Source of the DNA: Francisella philomiragia subsp. philomiragia ATCC 25015
GTDB lineage: Bacteria; Pseudomonadota; Gammaproteobacteria; Francisellales; Francisellaceae
Reading direction: 5' to 3'
Length of the DNA: 64,000 nt
Assembly: GCF_000156715.1 (NCBI RefSeq)
Contig: NZ_DS999316.1
Location: 358,619-422,618 of the forward strand
Of the stretch, positions 1-8,881 are shown one piece after another. Made by a program: the position numbers and the translations under genes. How positions within the stretch are numbered: position 1 is the first letter of the stretch; each line of letters starts with the position of its first letter. The notes beneath the pieces are model-generated. The model worked only from the letters and a program-made list of their open reading frames with translations, searched no databases and was not told the DNA's origin.

Positions 1-717
1 CTTATCAAATCCTCTAATTTTTACAGTATTAATAGATATTTCTTGGACAGTTCCCTCAACCCCTAATGACTGTATACTTATCCAATCACCAACTCTAACC
101 ATATCTAAAGCAGCTACTTGAATATTGGTAGCAAAACCCAAAATTGTATCTTTAAACACTAACATTAATACGGCTGATAGTGCGCCTAAACCTGTTAAGA
201 AAGCAATAGGTGATTTATTTAGTAATAGTGATATTACTAATATTGTACCCACTAGATATAATAAGATCTTTACTACTTGAGCATAGCTTTTTAGAGAATA
301 ATATTTAAATTCGTGCAGGGATTGAAAATAGCTAAAAATAGCATCAATCAAGGATATGAAAAAAGAAATTATTGATATTGTAATATATACCTCAGCTATC
401 AGCTGGATAAAAGAAACTAATTGTTCAATCCATGGGTAAGTAGTACTACTTAAAAATCCAATTACAATATATATAAAAACAGCAGGGGCTATATGTGCTA
501 ACTTATCAAAAATTTTATTTTTGATAAGAGACTTACCCAATGATGAATTTGCTTTAAAAAAAACTCTTTCTGCTAATGATGATATATATTTACTAATTAT
601 CTTATTTATTATCCAAGAAAATAATAAAATGGCTAACAAAAATACTATAAAAATCAATATAGCTACTGATGTTGAATTATTAATTAATTCCATATAGTAC
701 GCTTTTAACAAATCCAT
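1..717 (-). CDS. MscS-family mechanosensitive channel (YbdG-like), C-terminus cut off
   Basis: Small-conductance mechanosensitive channel of the inner membrane, which opens under membrane tension to release solutes after osmotic downshock. The frame is open from the ATG at 715-717 to the window edge (239 codons), so the C-terminal part of the beta domain and the cytoplasmic vestibule are missing. About five hydrophobic segments precede the conserved pore-lining and beta-domain entry (FKDTILGFATNIQVAALDMV, then RVGDWISI and EGTVQEISINTVKIRGFDK), which resembles the YbdG/YnaI branch more than short MscS. The start has AAGGA 9 nt upstream and lies 20 nt after lptE, so it probably ends the leuS-lptE transcription unit. 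Subfamily is inferred from motif resemblance only. Confidence 0.85.
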   Translation of the reverse strand, partial: MDLLKAYYMELINNSTSVAILIFIVFLLAILLFSWIINKIISKYISSLAERVFFKANSSLGKSLIKNKIFDKLAHIAPAVFIYIVIGFLSSTTYPWIEQLVSFIQLIAEVYITISIISFFISLIDAIFSYFQSLHEFKYYSLKSYAQVVKILLYLVGTILVISLLLNKSPIAFLTGLGALSAVLMLVFKDTILGFATNIQVAALDMVRVGDWISIQSLGVEGTVQEISINTVKIRGFDK

Positions 718-737
718 TATATTAATTCCTTTAGTTT

Positions 738-1289
738 CTATTTAGTTTCTTTACTTGGCAATAATTCTGCTATTTGAAGGACTATTCTTGTTAGTAAGTC
801 CGACTGTTGATAATCATAAATTCTAACTAACTCATTATTTTGTGCTAATTGAGTAGTTGAGTTTGACTGCCAAAACATCTGTGCGTTTACAGTTTTATCA
901 GGTATCACGGGAGTTTTTACTTCTGGTTTAACAACGTTATATGTAATTGTATAAATTGCTTGGTATGTATTATTTGAAGCACCCCCAACAATGCTAGTTA
1001 GTTCGGTACGTTGGCTAGCCTCTTGTATGTTTATAATATAATCAGCATCTTTTTCTTGATTTTTATTTTTTAATACAACAGCTTGGTATCCAATTAGTCT
1101 ACGTCTTAACTCATTAATTAAACTAGGTGGTGCACCACCTGCATTATAGATATAAAACTTAGTATCAACTAAGCTGCTAAAATTTCCAGCATTGCCATCC
1201 GCAAGATCTCCACGTAGGTGAAAACCACAACTAGATAAAAATGCAGCTATTACTAATAAAAATAAAGTTTTGGTATAGTTTTTTATCAT
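738..1289 (-). CDS. lptE: LPS-assembly lipoprotein LptE
   Basis: Outer-membrane lipoprotein that plugs and chaperones the LptD barrel, which inserts lipopolysaccharide into the outer leaflet. The 183-residue product begins with a lipoprotein signal peptide with lipobox LSSC (Cys21), followed by GFHLRG, the hallmark start of mature LptE/RlpB. The C-terminal half has the alternating beta pattern and helical end of the family, and the length is close to E. coli LptE (about 190). It lies 9 nt downstream of leuS, the conserved gammaproteobacterial leuS-lptE order; the usual next gene holA is replaced here by an MscS channel gene. Confidence 0.9.
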   Translation of the reverse strand: MIKNYTKTLFLLVIAAFLSSCGFHLRGDLADGNAGNFSSLVDTKFYIYNAGGAPPSLINELRRRLIGYQAVVLKNKNQEKDADYIINIQEASQRTELTSIVGGASNNTYQAIYTITYNVVKPEVKTPVIPDKTVNAQMFWQSNSTTQLAQNNELVRIYDYQQSDLLTRIVLQIAELLPSKETK

Positions 1290-1298
1290 TGTGTATAC

Positions 1299-3740
1299 CT
1301 ATTTGACTACAATATTAATTAATTTCTGAGGCACATATATAACTTTGACTATTTGTTTATCTTCGATAAAAGTTTTAATATGCTCATCAGATAATACCTC
1401 TTGTTCAACTTGCTCTTTTGTTAATGAGGCTTCTAATTCAAGTTTCACTTTAACTTTGCCGTTAATTTGTACAACTAATAAAAATTCATCCTTCTCAAGA
1501 GCTATGTCATCAACAGTAGGAAATTGTGTATGCAAAATATCTTCACCTAAGCCAATTTCTTGCCACAAATAATGACAAATATGTGGTGTGAAAGGTGATA
1601 ATATTCTTAATAAAATACTAAAACCCTCTAACTTAACACTATCAGATAAATTATCATAATTGTTAAGCGTATTTAAAATTTTCATACATGCTGAAACAAC
1701 TGTATTAAATTGACTTTTATCAAAATCAAAAATAGCTTGTTTTAAATTAGCATATATCTCATAACGAGCTTTCTTATCATTTTTTGATAATTTAGTTACA
1801 TCTATAGTTATATTTTTAGCCAAGATTTCTTTGTTTGTATAAGCATAATTATATACTTTACGCAAAAACTTATTAGCACCATCAACTCCAGTATCAGACC
1901 ACTCAAGTGATTGCTCAGGAGGTGCTGCAAACATACTAAATAATCTAACAGTATCTGCACCATATTTATCGATAAGCTCTTGGGGGTCTACAGTATTCCC
2001 TTTAGATTTAGACATTTTAGCACCATCTTTTAGCACCATACCTTGAGTAAGTAAGTTTTTAAATGGTTCATCAGATGTAACTAGTCCTTGATCTCTCATT
2101 AATTTATGGAAAAATCTTGCATATAATAGATGCATAATAGCATGCTCAATACCACCAATATACTTATCAACTGGTAGCCAATAGTTAGCTTCTTCACTTA
2201 ACATCTTATCAGCAGTAGGGCATGTATATCTTGCATAATACCAAGATGATTCAAAGAATGTATCAAATGTATCCGTTTCTCTAGTTGCTGGTTTACCACA
2301 ATTTGGACATGCTACATTTAAAAATTCTGGCATATCTTTAAGTGGAGAGCCTGCTTCTGTAAGAGTTACATTAGTTGGTAATTTAACTGGTAAATTTTCT
2401 TCTTTTTCTGGTACTAATCCACAATCATTACAATGGATCATAGGAATAGGGCATCCCCAATATCTTTGACGTGAAATACCCCAATCATGAATTCTAAAAT
2501 TTGTAGTTTCATAACCTTTATCATTGTCAAAAAGATATTTTTTAATCGCTTGATAAGCAGATTTAAAATTTAAACCATCAAATTCACCTGAATTAATCAA
2601 AATACCTTTTTCAGTAAATGCTTCTTTATCTAAGTCTAATTTTGACTTATTATCACTATGCTTAATAACTTGTTTTAAAGCAATATTATATTTCTGTGCA
2701 AATTCCCAATCTCTTTGATCATGTGCTGGGACTGACATTACAGCTCCAGAACCGTATCCCATAAGTACAAAGTTTGCTACCCAAACATCAACTGTTTCTC
2801 CTGAGATAGGGTGGATTGCTTGTATTGAAGTTTTAAAGCCTTTCTTTTCTTGAGTTGCTAAATCAGCTTCCATAGTAGAGATTCTTTTACACTCATCTAT
2901 AAATGATTTTAATTGAGAGTTTGTTTTTGCTTCTTCAATAGCAAGAGGGTGCTCAGGTGCTATACCTAGATAACTAACTCCCATAAGAGTATCTGGACGA
3001 GTTGTAAATACTTCGATTTCCTTATCAGAGTTTTGAATTTTAAACTTAACAGTCAGACCTTTTGATTTACCAATCCAGTTAGTTTGCATAGTCTTCACAG
3101 CTTCTGGCCAGCCATCTAATTGATTAATATCTTTTAGAAGCTCATCTGCATAATCAGTTATTTTTAAGAACCATTGTGGAATCTCTTTCTTTTCAATTAG
3201 GGCTCCAGATCTCCAGCCTCTACCATCTACAACTTGTTCATTCGCTAAAACAGTTTGATCAACAGGATCCCAGTTTACAACTGAGTTTTTGCGATATGCT
3301 AAGCCTTCTTTGTAAAGTTGGATAAAGAACCATTGTTCCCATTTATAGTAATCTTCGTCACAAGTTGCTACCTCTCTAGACCAATCAAAGCTAAACCCAA
3401 GAGAATCCAACTGCGATCTCATATATGCAATATTACTTTTTGTCCACTCATAAGGAGATTTTTTGTGTTTTATTGCAGCATTTTCGGCAGGTAATCCAAA
3501 TGCATCCCAACCCATAGGATGAAGGACATTCTTACCTTGCATCTTTTGATATCTTGCAATTACATCTCCAATCGTATAATTACGCACATGTCCCATATGA
3601 AGGGTACCACTTGGATATGGTAACATTGACAAACAATAGAATTTTTCTTTATTTTTATCTTCTTCAGCTTTAAAAGAATTATTTTCACGCCAATATTTTT
3701 GAGCCTGTTGCTCAATCTGAGTAAAGTTATATTCGCTCAT
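1299..3740 (-). CDS. leuS: Leucyl-tRNA synthetase
   Basis: Class I aminoacyl-tRNA synthetase that charges tRNA-Leu and edits mischarged products. At 813 residues it is slightly shorter than the E. coli enzyme (860). Visible motifs: [19 protein letters not shown] with the HIGH signature HMGH at residues 48-51, the CP1 editing domain with its TTRPDTLMG motif, a zinc-type Cys pair (CPNCGKP), and KMSKS followed by GNTVDP. The C-terminal anticodon-binding region ends with the VQINGKVK motif. It is the first gene of a leuS-lptE-MscS unit. The upstream 147-bp gap holds no obvious leader peptide or T-box. Confidence 0.97.
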   Translation of the reverse strand: MSEYNFTQIEQQAQKYWRENNSFKAEEDKNKEKFYCLSMLPYPSGTLHMGHVRNYTIGDVIARYQKMQGKNVLHPMGWDAFGLPAENAAIKHKKSPYEWTKSNIAYMRSQLDSLGFSFDWSREVATCDEDYYKWEQWFFIQLYKEGLAYRKNSVVNWDPVDQTVLANEQVVDGRGWRSGALIEKKEIPQWFLKITDYADELLKDINQLDGWPEAVKTMQTNWIGKSKGLTVKFKIQNSDKEIEVFTTRPDTLMGVSYLGIAPEHPLAIEEAKTNSQLKSFIDECKRISTMEADLATQEKKGFKTSIQAIHPISGETVDVWVANFVLMGYGSGAVMSVPAHDQRDWEFAQKYNIALKQVIKHSDNKSKLDLDKEAFTEKGILINSGEFDGLNFKSAYQAIKKYLFDNDKGYETTNFRIHDWGISRQRYWGCPIPMIHCNDCGLVPEKEENLPVKLPTNVTLTEAGSPLKDMPEFLNVACPNCGKPATRETDTFDTFFESSWYYARYTCPTADKMLSEEANYWLPVDKYIGGIEHAIMHLLYARFFHKLMRDQGLVTSDEPFKNLLTQGMVLKDGAKMSKSKGNTVDPQELIDKYGADTVRLFSMFAAPPEQSLEWSDTGVDGANKFLRKVYNYAYTNKEILAKNITIDVTKLSKNDKKARYEIYANLKQAIFDFDKSQFNTVVSACMKILNTLNNYDNLSDSVKLEGFSILLRILSPFTPHICHYLWQEIGLGEDILHTQFPTVDDIALEKDEFLLVVQINGKVKVKLELEASLTKEQVEQEVLSDEHIKTFIEDKQIVKVIYVPQKLINIVVK

Positions 3741-3886
3741 TTAGATATTAATTCCAGTTAATAATTTATTGAAAATATAATTGCTTAATTTTATTTGAAA
3801 ATGAGTAAAATATCTAGGAAGTTTATTATGATAAAGTATTTACTTAGCCAAAAAGAAATATCTAAGAGTATTATTAAAAATATATT

Positions 3887-4297
3887 TTAATTTTCCGCCA
3901 TCCAAGTTTCTAAAATCACACAAGCTGCCAAAGCATCTACTTTTATATGAGATACTTTTTTACTTTTTACTTCTTCTAAGCGCCATCTTGCTTCACGAGT
4001 AGAATATGCTTCATTAATGAGATGAACATTTCTTTTATAGCGTTCTTTAACTTCTTTAGCAAAATCTTTAGCAGCTTTTGTAATATCTGTCTCAAAATCT
4101 TGAGTGTCTAATGGTAATCCAATGACTATATCAGAAGGATTCCAACGTTTAACAATCTTATCAAGCTCGATCCAGTTAGGTACACCATCATAAGCTTCAA
4201 CTGTACCTATAGGAGTTGCTGTTTTGGTAATCATTTGACCACTAGCTAGGCCAATTCTAGCTTTACCATAATCTATTGCTATTAAAGATTGAAACAT
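3887..4297 (-). CDS. ruvX: RuvX/YqgF family Holliday-junction resolvase-like protein
   Basis: RNase H-fold protein implicated in processing of the 16S rRNA 5' end and described as a putative Holliday-junction resolvase. The N-terminus has the family motif (AIDYGKARIGLA, catalytic Asp in strand 1). Further conserved pieces are IVIGLPL and the C-terminal VDALAACVILETW, whose Asp completes the acidic site. I place the start at the ATG at 4295-4297, which overlaps the yqgE stop as TAATG and has AGGAAA 7 nt upstream. A TTG two codons earlier is possible. The result is 136 residues, matching the usual length. It is translationally coupled to yqgE, the common bacterial pairing. Confidence 0.9.
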   Translation of the reverse strand: MFQSLIAIDYGKARIGLASGQMITKTATPIGTVEAYDGVPNWIELDKIVKRWNPSDIVIGLPLDTQDFETDITKAAKDFAKEVKERYKRNVHLINEAYSTREARWRLEEVKSKKVSHIKVDALAACVILETWMAEN

Positions 4298-4878
4298 TAA
4301 CAATTTCCTATATTTTTGAATAAACTATCTAAACTTTGCAGAGTATATCCTGCATGTTCAATATGATTTTGCCATTTTACTTTGTTCTCGTGATTAAATA
4401 GTATCTTTTTGCTTAGTTTATTTGTTACGATCCAATCATTAGACTTTATTTCGTCTGTAAGTTGATCAGCAGTCCAACAACTATAGCCGACTACTGGCAG
4501 AAAATACTCAGGTAAAATATTATTGGCTAAATCTTCTAAAATATCCATAGAAGCAGTTATAGCAAGACCTTCATCTAGCTTGATTGTGGAACTATAGTTT
4601 CTACCATTGGTAGTATGTAAAATCATGATTTTATGGGGACTAATAGGACCGCCCATATAAAGAGGGTAATCTAAAATTTCATTAAAAGTGTTATGATGAG
4701 AAATTTCTAGTTCTTCAAAAACATCTCTTAATGTATCACTTAAAGGTTTGTTAATAATTAAACCCATAGCACCATGACGATCATTTTGGCATAGATAGAT
4801 TACAGATTTAGTAAATATAGCATCATCTTTGATAAGTGGAGTTGCTAATAAAATTTCACTTTTATGATTTTGGAACAT
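4297..4878 (-). CDS. YqgE/AlgH family protein (UPF0301)
   Basis: Conserved cytoplasmic protein of unknown biochemical role; the family name AlgH comes from a link to alginate regulation in Pseudomonas. The 193-residue product shows the family landmarks ILLATPLIKDDAIFTKSVIYL near the start, GAMGLIINKPL, YMGGPI and GYSCWTADQL. It is the first gene of a two-gene unit with ruvX and is divergent from the Nudix gene at 4915, with only 36 bp between the starts, so promoters for both must lie in or near that gap. Confidence 0.88.
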   Translation of the reverse strand: MFQNHKSEILLATPLIKDDAIFTKSVIYLCQNDRHGAMGLIINKPLSDTLRDVFEELEISHHNTFNEILDYPLYMGGPISPHKIMILHTTNGRNYSSTIKLDEGLAITASMDILEDLANNILPEYFLPVVGYSCWTADQLTDEIKSNDWIVTNKLSKKILFNHENKVKWQNHIEHAGYTLQSLDSLFKNIGNC

Positions 4879-4914
4879 ATTATATTTCTTAAGTATAAAA
4901 ATTTTTTGTAAAAA

Positions 4915-5325
4915 ATGGCAAAAATAAATGCTGCAGTGGCAATAATTTTAGATGAACAGAATGCTAAAGTCTATATAAGTCTAAGACAAAAGTTTCAGAC
5001 ATATAGTAACTATTGGGAATTTCCTGGTGGTAAAGTAGAAAAAAATGAAACTTTTGAACAATGTATAAGAAGAGAGGTTTATGAAGAAGTTGGTATAATA
5101 GCTAAATCAGTAAGTTTTTATTTTCGCAAAAAACATATAAATAAAGATAACGATGAAGTTAATCTAGAGTTTTTTATAATTAAGGATTATGAAGGTAAAC
5201 CTTATGCTAAGGAAAACCAGCAATTAAAATGTATAAACATCCTAGAGCTTAATAATTACAAGTTTCTTCCAGCAAGTTTAGAAGTAATAACGATGTTACA
5301 ACAAGATTACTCATACGATAGTTAG
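4915..5325 (+). CDS. mutT: MutT-like Nudix hydrolase
   Basis: Probable (deoxy)nucleoside triphosphate pyrophosphohydrolase that removes oxidised precursors such as 8-oxo-dGTP from the nucleotide pool. The 136-residue protein is essentially one Nudix domain. The Nudix box is intact: GGKVEKNETFEQCIRREVYE followed by EVGI (G-x5-E-x7-R-E-x2-E-E-x-G), and WEFPGGK is typical of MutT. There is no strong Shine-Dalgarno ahead of the ATG. Substrate preference is inferred from resemblance; RppH-type specificity is unlikely at this size and context. Confidence 0.85.
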   Translation: MAKINAAVAIILDEQNAKVYISLRQKFQTYSNYWEFPGGKVEKNETFEQCIRREVYEEVGIIAKSVSFYFRKKHINKDNDEVNLEFFIIKDYEGKPYAKENQQLKCINILELNNYKFLPASLEVITMLQQDYSYDS

Positions 5326-5379
5326 TATCAGTCAATAATTAAGCATTTTGTGAAAAAGGTTAGTAAGTATGTAATTTAA

Positions 5380-5395
5380 CATAATATATATTATG
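5380..5395. repeat. 16-bp perfect AT palindrome between convergent genes
   Basis: CATAATATATATTATG is a perfect inverted repeat with no spacer, 55 bp after the Nudix gene stop and 18 bp from the stop of the convergent membrane-protein gene. It has no G/C-rich core or T tract on either side, so it is a weak terminator candidate at best; cruciform or chance in AT-rich DNA is equally possible. Confidence 0.3.
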
Positions 5396-5412
5396 CGCAT
5401 TTATATATTTTA

Positions 5413-5844
5413 TTATTTCGCAGTAATAACCTTACATGATTTAGTTATATTTGCCCAAATTATTATAAATATAATAATTGTTGCTATGCCTACTATTATA
5501 TTGATTACAGGAATTACATTTAATAAAGTCAATCCCACATACCAATATACAAGTGAAGCTTTAAATTTTAATTTTTTTTCGTGCGTTTGATTATATAATT
5601 TAGTTTGCTCATCTAACTTTACAGCTGTTACCACTAATGCTATATATGACCATATTGGTATTAGTTGAGTCCATAACCATGCTGGATGTATTTGTTCACC
5701 ACTATTTATAGTAACTAAAGCTTTTGCAAATTTTTGTTGCGATAAAATAAATAAAACTGAAACAATCAAAGATGTAATTATTAAAGCTACTATACATATT
5801 TGTATAATGAGCATCATTGTTTCTGGAGATATAGAGTTTATCAT
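5413..5844 (-). CDS. Small multi-pass membrane protein of unknown function
   Basis: The 143-residue product has about four hydrophobic segments: near residues 10-33, 53-72, 92-112 and 112-130. Between the first two is a short polar stretch, and the middle loop is charged (KLDEQTKLYNQTHEKKLKFK). The segment HPAWLWTQLIPIWSYIAL is Trp-rich and may lie at the membrane interface. I do not recognise the family. It is monocistronic, convergent with the Nudix gene and divergent from the permease at 6023. Codon use is like its neighbours, so there is no sign of recent transfer. Confidence 0.7.
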   Translation of the reverse strand: MINSISPETMMLIIQICIVALIITSLIVSVLFILSQQKFAKALVTINSGEQIHPAWLWTQLIPIWSYIALVVTAVKLDEQTKLYNQTHEKKLKFKASLVYWYVGLTLLNVIPVINIIVGIATIIIFIIIWANITKSCKVITAK

Positions 5845-6022
5845 TTTGGACTAAATGTATAAATTAAACATGATGATTATTTTATATAATAATTAAGTAT
5901 CAGTAAATCCTACAGTTAATTTTGCTAATTAATATTTCTTATTATTTTGATATTTAAATATTTTGTTAAAGACTTAGATTATGGAATAATTCATATAGTT
6001 GAAATATTTCTGAAAATTTAAT

Positions 6023-7375
6023 ATGAAAGACAAAAATAATTTAAAAAGAGATATATTATCACGCCATATAGTCATGATATCTCTAGGAGGTACTATCTCA
6101 GCAAGCTTTTTTCTTGGTATAGGTAGTATTCTAAACTCAGTTGGTGCATTTGGTACTGTATTAGGGTTTTTAATTGGTGGGATAATTATGATGCTAGTAA
6201 TGGTAAGTCTAGCAGAAATGGCTATAGAGATGCCGGTAAGTGGATCCTTTCAAAATTATGCTACCAGATTTATTTCGCCATACTCGGGCTTTTTGACTGG
6301 CTGGTTATACCTAATAAATTGGCTTACAGCAGCTGCTGGAGGTCTTGTTGCTGCTGGAATTATATGTCATAACTTTTACCCTGCTATTAGCGTTTGGCAG
6401 TTTTGTATAGTTACTATATTTATCATAAGTTTATTAAATTTATGTGCCGTAAAAGTCTTCGCAGAAATTGAGTTTTGGTTATCTGCAATAAAAATCATAA
6501 CTATTATAGTATTCATACTAATTGGTATTGGAATTATAACAGGATATTTAAATACTAATAGGCAAATTTCAGGCTTAGTAAATTTCTATGCAGATGGTTT
6601 ATTTCCAAATGGATACAAAGCATTTTTATTTGGTCTAGTTATTATAGTATGCACATTCCAAGGAGCCGAACTAGTTGGTATTGCTGCCGGAGAGACAAGT
6701 AATCCCGAAAGAAATATTCGTAAAGCAATAAAAAGTGTAGCTATTAGAATATTACTCTTTTTTGTATTATCATCATTCATAATAGCCTATATTATTCCAT
6801 ATAAAGACTCTAGCGTAGCTAATACTCCTTTTATTACAGTGTTGCAACTAGTCAATATTAAGTATGTTGATACCATTATGCAACTTGTGATTCTTACAGC
6901 AAGTTTATCAGCTGTAAACTCATGTTTTTATACTTGTGCAAGGCTTATGTGGTCTATGGCTTCAGATAAACAAGCACCAAAAATATTTACAAAACTTAGC
7001 AAAAAACAAGTTCCGATATATGGCGTCATATTTGTAGCTATACTTTCTTGTCTTTGTTTGATTACAAAATTTGTTGGTGCTGAGAAAATATTTATACTCG
7101 TAGTTTCATCTTCAGGTATGGTTGGATGTATGATTTGGATAATTATTAGTTTATGTCATATCTACTTTAGAAAATCTCTTTCTTCAGAACAAACTAAAAA
7201 TCTTAAATTCAAAGCATGGGCTTTTCCACTAATCCCATATTTGAGCATATTGTTTAATTTTTGTGTAATATTAGGAATGTTTTGGGATCCTGATCAACGC
7301 ATGGTTATTTATTCAGGGATTAGTTTAATTATTTTATTTTCATTATGTTATAAGCTATTTTATAAAAATGAATAA
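6023..7375 (+). CDS. APC-superfamily amino acid permease
   Basis: Inner-membrane amino acid:proton symporter of the AAT branch (LysP/AroP/GabP-like). The 450-residue protein has about 12 membrane segments and opens with the family signature: SRHIVMISLGGTISASFFLG and, later, AEMAIEMPVSGSFQNYA. Helix 6 has GAELVGIAAGETSNPERNIR, a hallmark of this branch. Substrate cannot be assigned from sequence. Its 3' end overlaps the convergent DUF3293 gene by 16 nt. The 178-bp upstream gap is very AT-rich and has no clear operator. Confidence 0.88.
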   Translation: MKDKNNLKRDILSRHIVMISLGGTISASFFLGIGSILNSVGAFGTVLGFLIGGIIMMLVMVSLAEMAIEMPVSGSFQNYATRFISPYSGFLTGWLYLINWLTAAAGGLVAAGIICHNFYPAISVWQFCIVTIFIISLLNLCAVKVFAEIEFWLSAIKIITIIVFILIGIGIITGYLNTNRQISGLVNFYADGLFPNGYKAFLFGLVIIVCTFQGAELVGIAAGETSNPERNIRKAIKSVAIRILLFFVLSSFIIAYIIPYKDSSVANTPFITVLQLVNIKYVDTIMQLVILTASLSAVNSCFYTCARLMWSMASDKQAPKIFTKLSKKQVPIYGVIFVAILSCLCLITKFVGAEKIFILVVSSSGMVGCMIWIIISLCHIYFRKSLSSEQTKNLKFKAWAFPLIPYLSILFNFCVILGMFWDPDQRMVIYSGISLIILFSLCYKLFYKNE

Positions 7376-7782
7376 ATTCTGCTTTGAAAGTCCCCTACTT
7401 TCGTGAGCTTTCTTTTTGATTTTTCACATTTTGAAACATATAAAGTACCATTAATTACATAATAGATCGCATCCTGCGAAAATTTCTCACCTAAATTACA
7501 AGCATCATCAAGCGATTTAGCATCAAACATAAAACCATTTTCTTTGTGCTTAGATGACTTATCAAAACCATTAATTTCATAGACCCAACTATATGACTTT
7601 TCTAGTTGATTTCTTAATATTTGGTTTCTAGCTAAATTTTCTTGATCTTCAAGAAGCTGATTAAATGGATTGTATGCTGTAATAATCGCAAATTGGTTAG
7701 GATACCTGCTAGGTAATATAGGAACTTCAAATTTAGTTGTAAAATACCATTCACAAAGATCTAAATTAGAATTATTATTCAT
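7360..7782 (-). CDS. DUF3293 domain protein
   Basis: Small cytoplasmic protein of unknown function, 140 residues. The core FAIITAYNPFNQLLEDQENL, with a following RN…L run, matches my recollection of the DUF3293 family. Other hydrophobic strands (GFMFDA, YYVINGTLYV) suggest an alpha/beta fold. It overlaps the start of trxA by 8 nt on the same strand, so it is probably translated from the trxA message. It also overlaps the permease end by 16 nt on the other strand. No catalytic motif is evident. Confidence 0.7.
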   Translation of the reverse strand: MNNNSNLDLCEWYFTTKFEVPILPSRYPNQFAIITAYNPFNQLLEDQENLARNQILRNQLEKSYSWVYEINGFDKSSKHKENGFMFDAKSLDDACNLGEKFSQDAIYYVINGTLYVSKCEKSKRKLTKVGDFQSRIYSFL

Positions 7783-8101
7783 AAGCCTTTAGCTTCTGCT
7801 CTAATTGGCTACCTGTATGGACACCAGTAAGCGTTTCTACAGGCTGACCTGCTTTGAAAATTATCATAGTTGGTATACTTCTTATGCCAAATTTAGCTGC
7901 TAGACTTTGATTATCATCGACGTTAACTTTGACAATCACAGCTCCTGCATAATCTTTTGATAGCTGATCAAGTATCGGCGATAAAGTCTTACAAGGACCA
8001 CACCAGTCAGCATAAAAATCTACTAATATAGGTTTCGTAGAACTATTTATTAGTTTATCAAAATTAGCTTCATCTGTTTTTATTACTTTACTTAATGCCA
8101 T
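7775..8101 (-). CDS. trxA: Thioredoxin
   Basis: General cytoplasmic protein-disulfide reductase recycled by thioredoxin reductase. The 108-residue length is that of classical TrxA. The active site WCGPCK is intact (Cys34 and Cys37), preceded by ILVDFYAD, and the cis-proline loop IRSIPTMIIF and the C-terminal GVHTGSQLEQKL are present. It has no signal peptide. It sits 2 nt after the SIMPL-like exported protein gene and overlaps DUF3293 downstream, forming a three-gene unit. Confidence 0.95.
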   Translation of the reverse strand: MALSKVIKTDEANFDKLINSSTKPILVDFYADWCGPCKTLSPILDQLSKDYAGAVIVKVNVDDNQSLAAKFGIRSIPTMIIFKAGQPVETLTGVHTGSQLEQKLKAYE

Positions 8102-8103
8102 AT

Positions 8104-8790
8104 TTATTTCTCCATAAATGTTACATTTGCTCTTATATTAATATCTTGAGATACAGATACTGGACTATAGCTACTTGCATCACTTTCATTATAAGCTGCT
8201 GATTTCATTAACATAACCGTATTTCTAGGCTTATAGCCATCTATATCAATATATTGTACTGACTGAATAGTATAGTTGCTATTAGTTTGTTTATTAAAAC
8301 TAGTAAGGTAGTCTTTTGTATCCTTAAAAAGTTGTATCATAAGCTGCTGTTTTGCAGCTTCTACTTCTTTAGCAGGAGGATTGTAATCTAATACTTTTAC
8401 AACTAATCTCTTTCCAGAAGATCTGTCTTGATTTTCAATTGCTTGTTGTAATTTATTTAAATCACCTTGAGATATTCTAGATTGAAGTTGTATCGTAATA
8501 TTGATAGCACCACTATTACTAGTATTTTGCTCAATATTTTTGACTTTCCAGTCGGATTTTACAATGTTGTTTATACTATCTGTAATTTGATTTTCTATAC
8601 TATTTTGCTTATCTAAAGTAGTTGTTGCATAGCCAGTTACTTCGACAAGTATACTATCACTTTTTATAGTGGTTTCAGCTTGAGTTGTATACTTGATAGT
8701 ATTGTACTCGACACAATTATCCGAATCTGCTACTGCAAAAGATACTGTACCAACAAGCCCTATTAAACAAAATGGGATTAATCTCTTCAT
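8104..8790 (-). CDS. Exported SIMPL (DUF541)-like protein
   Basis: A 228-residue protein with a clear Sec signal peptide (MKRLIPFCLIGLVGTVSFAV, cleavage near VADA-like VAD), so periplasmic or outer-membrane associated. After it comes a pattern seen in SIMPL/DUF541 proteins: an early strand with VEVTGYATTTLDKQ, a middle helical hairpin with AAKQQLMIQLFKDTKDYL, and a final strand VSQDINIRANVTFM. Molecular function of the family is poorly defined. It is upstream of trxA with 2 nt between them. One cysteine remains in the mature part (Cys26), so disulfide links to thioredoxin are not implied. SIMPL assignment is moderate. Confidence 0.65.
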   Translation of the reverse strand: MKRLIPFCLIGLVGTVSFAVADSDNCVEYNTIKYTTQAETTIKSDSILVEVTGYATTTLDKQNSIENQITDSINNIVKSDWKVKNIEQNTSNSGAINITIQLQSRISQGDLNKLQQAIENQDRSSGKRLVVKVLDYNPPAKEVEAAKQQLMIQLFKDTKDYLTSFNKQTNSNYTIQSVQYIDIDGYKPRNTVMLMKSAAYNESDASSYSPVSVSQDINIRANVTFMEK

Positions 8791-8881
8791 ATATACATCC
8801 TCTAAGAAATATTTCTACAAATTCAGTTTAGCAGATATTAAAATATTAAGCAGGCGCAATTTCAGCAATTGTTACTAACAA

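Noticed and set aside
5393-5590. 65-codon plus-strand frame opposite the small membrane protein gene
   Set aside because: Hydrophobic shadow of AT-rich antisense DNA; no ribosome binding site, and the minus-strand gene is the better coding frame.
5845-6022. Fur-box-like AT pattern upstream of the permease (TGATGATTATTTTATATAATAATTA)
   Set aside because: Poor match to the 19-bp Fur consensus and easily produced by local AT richness.
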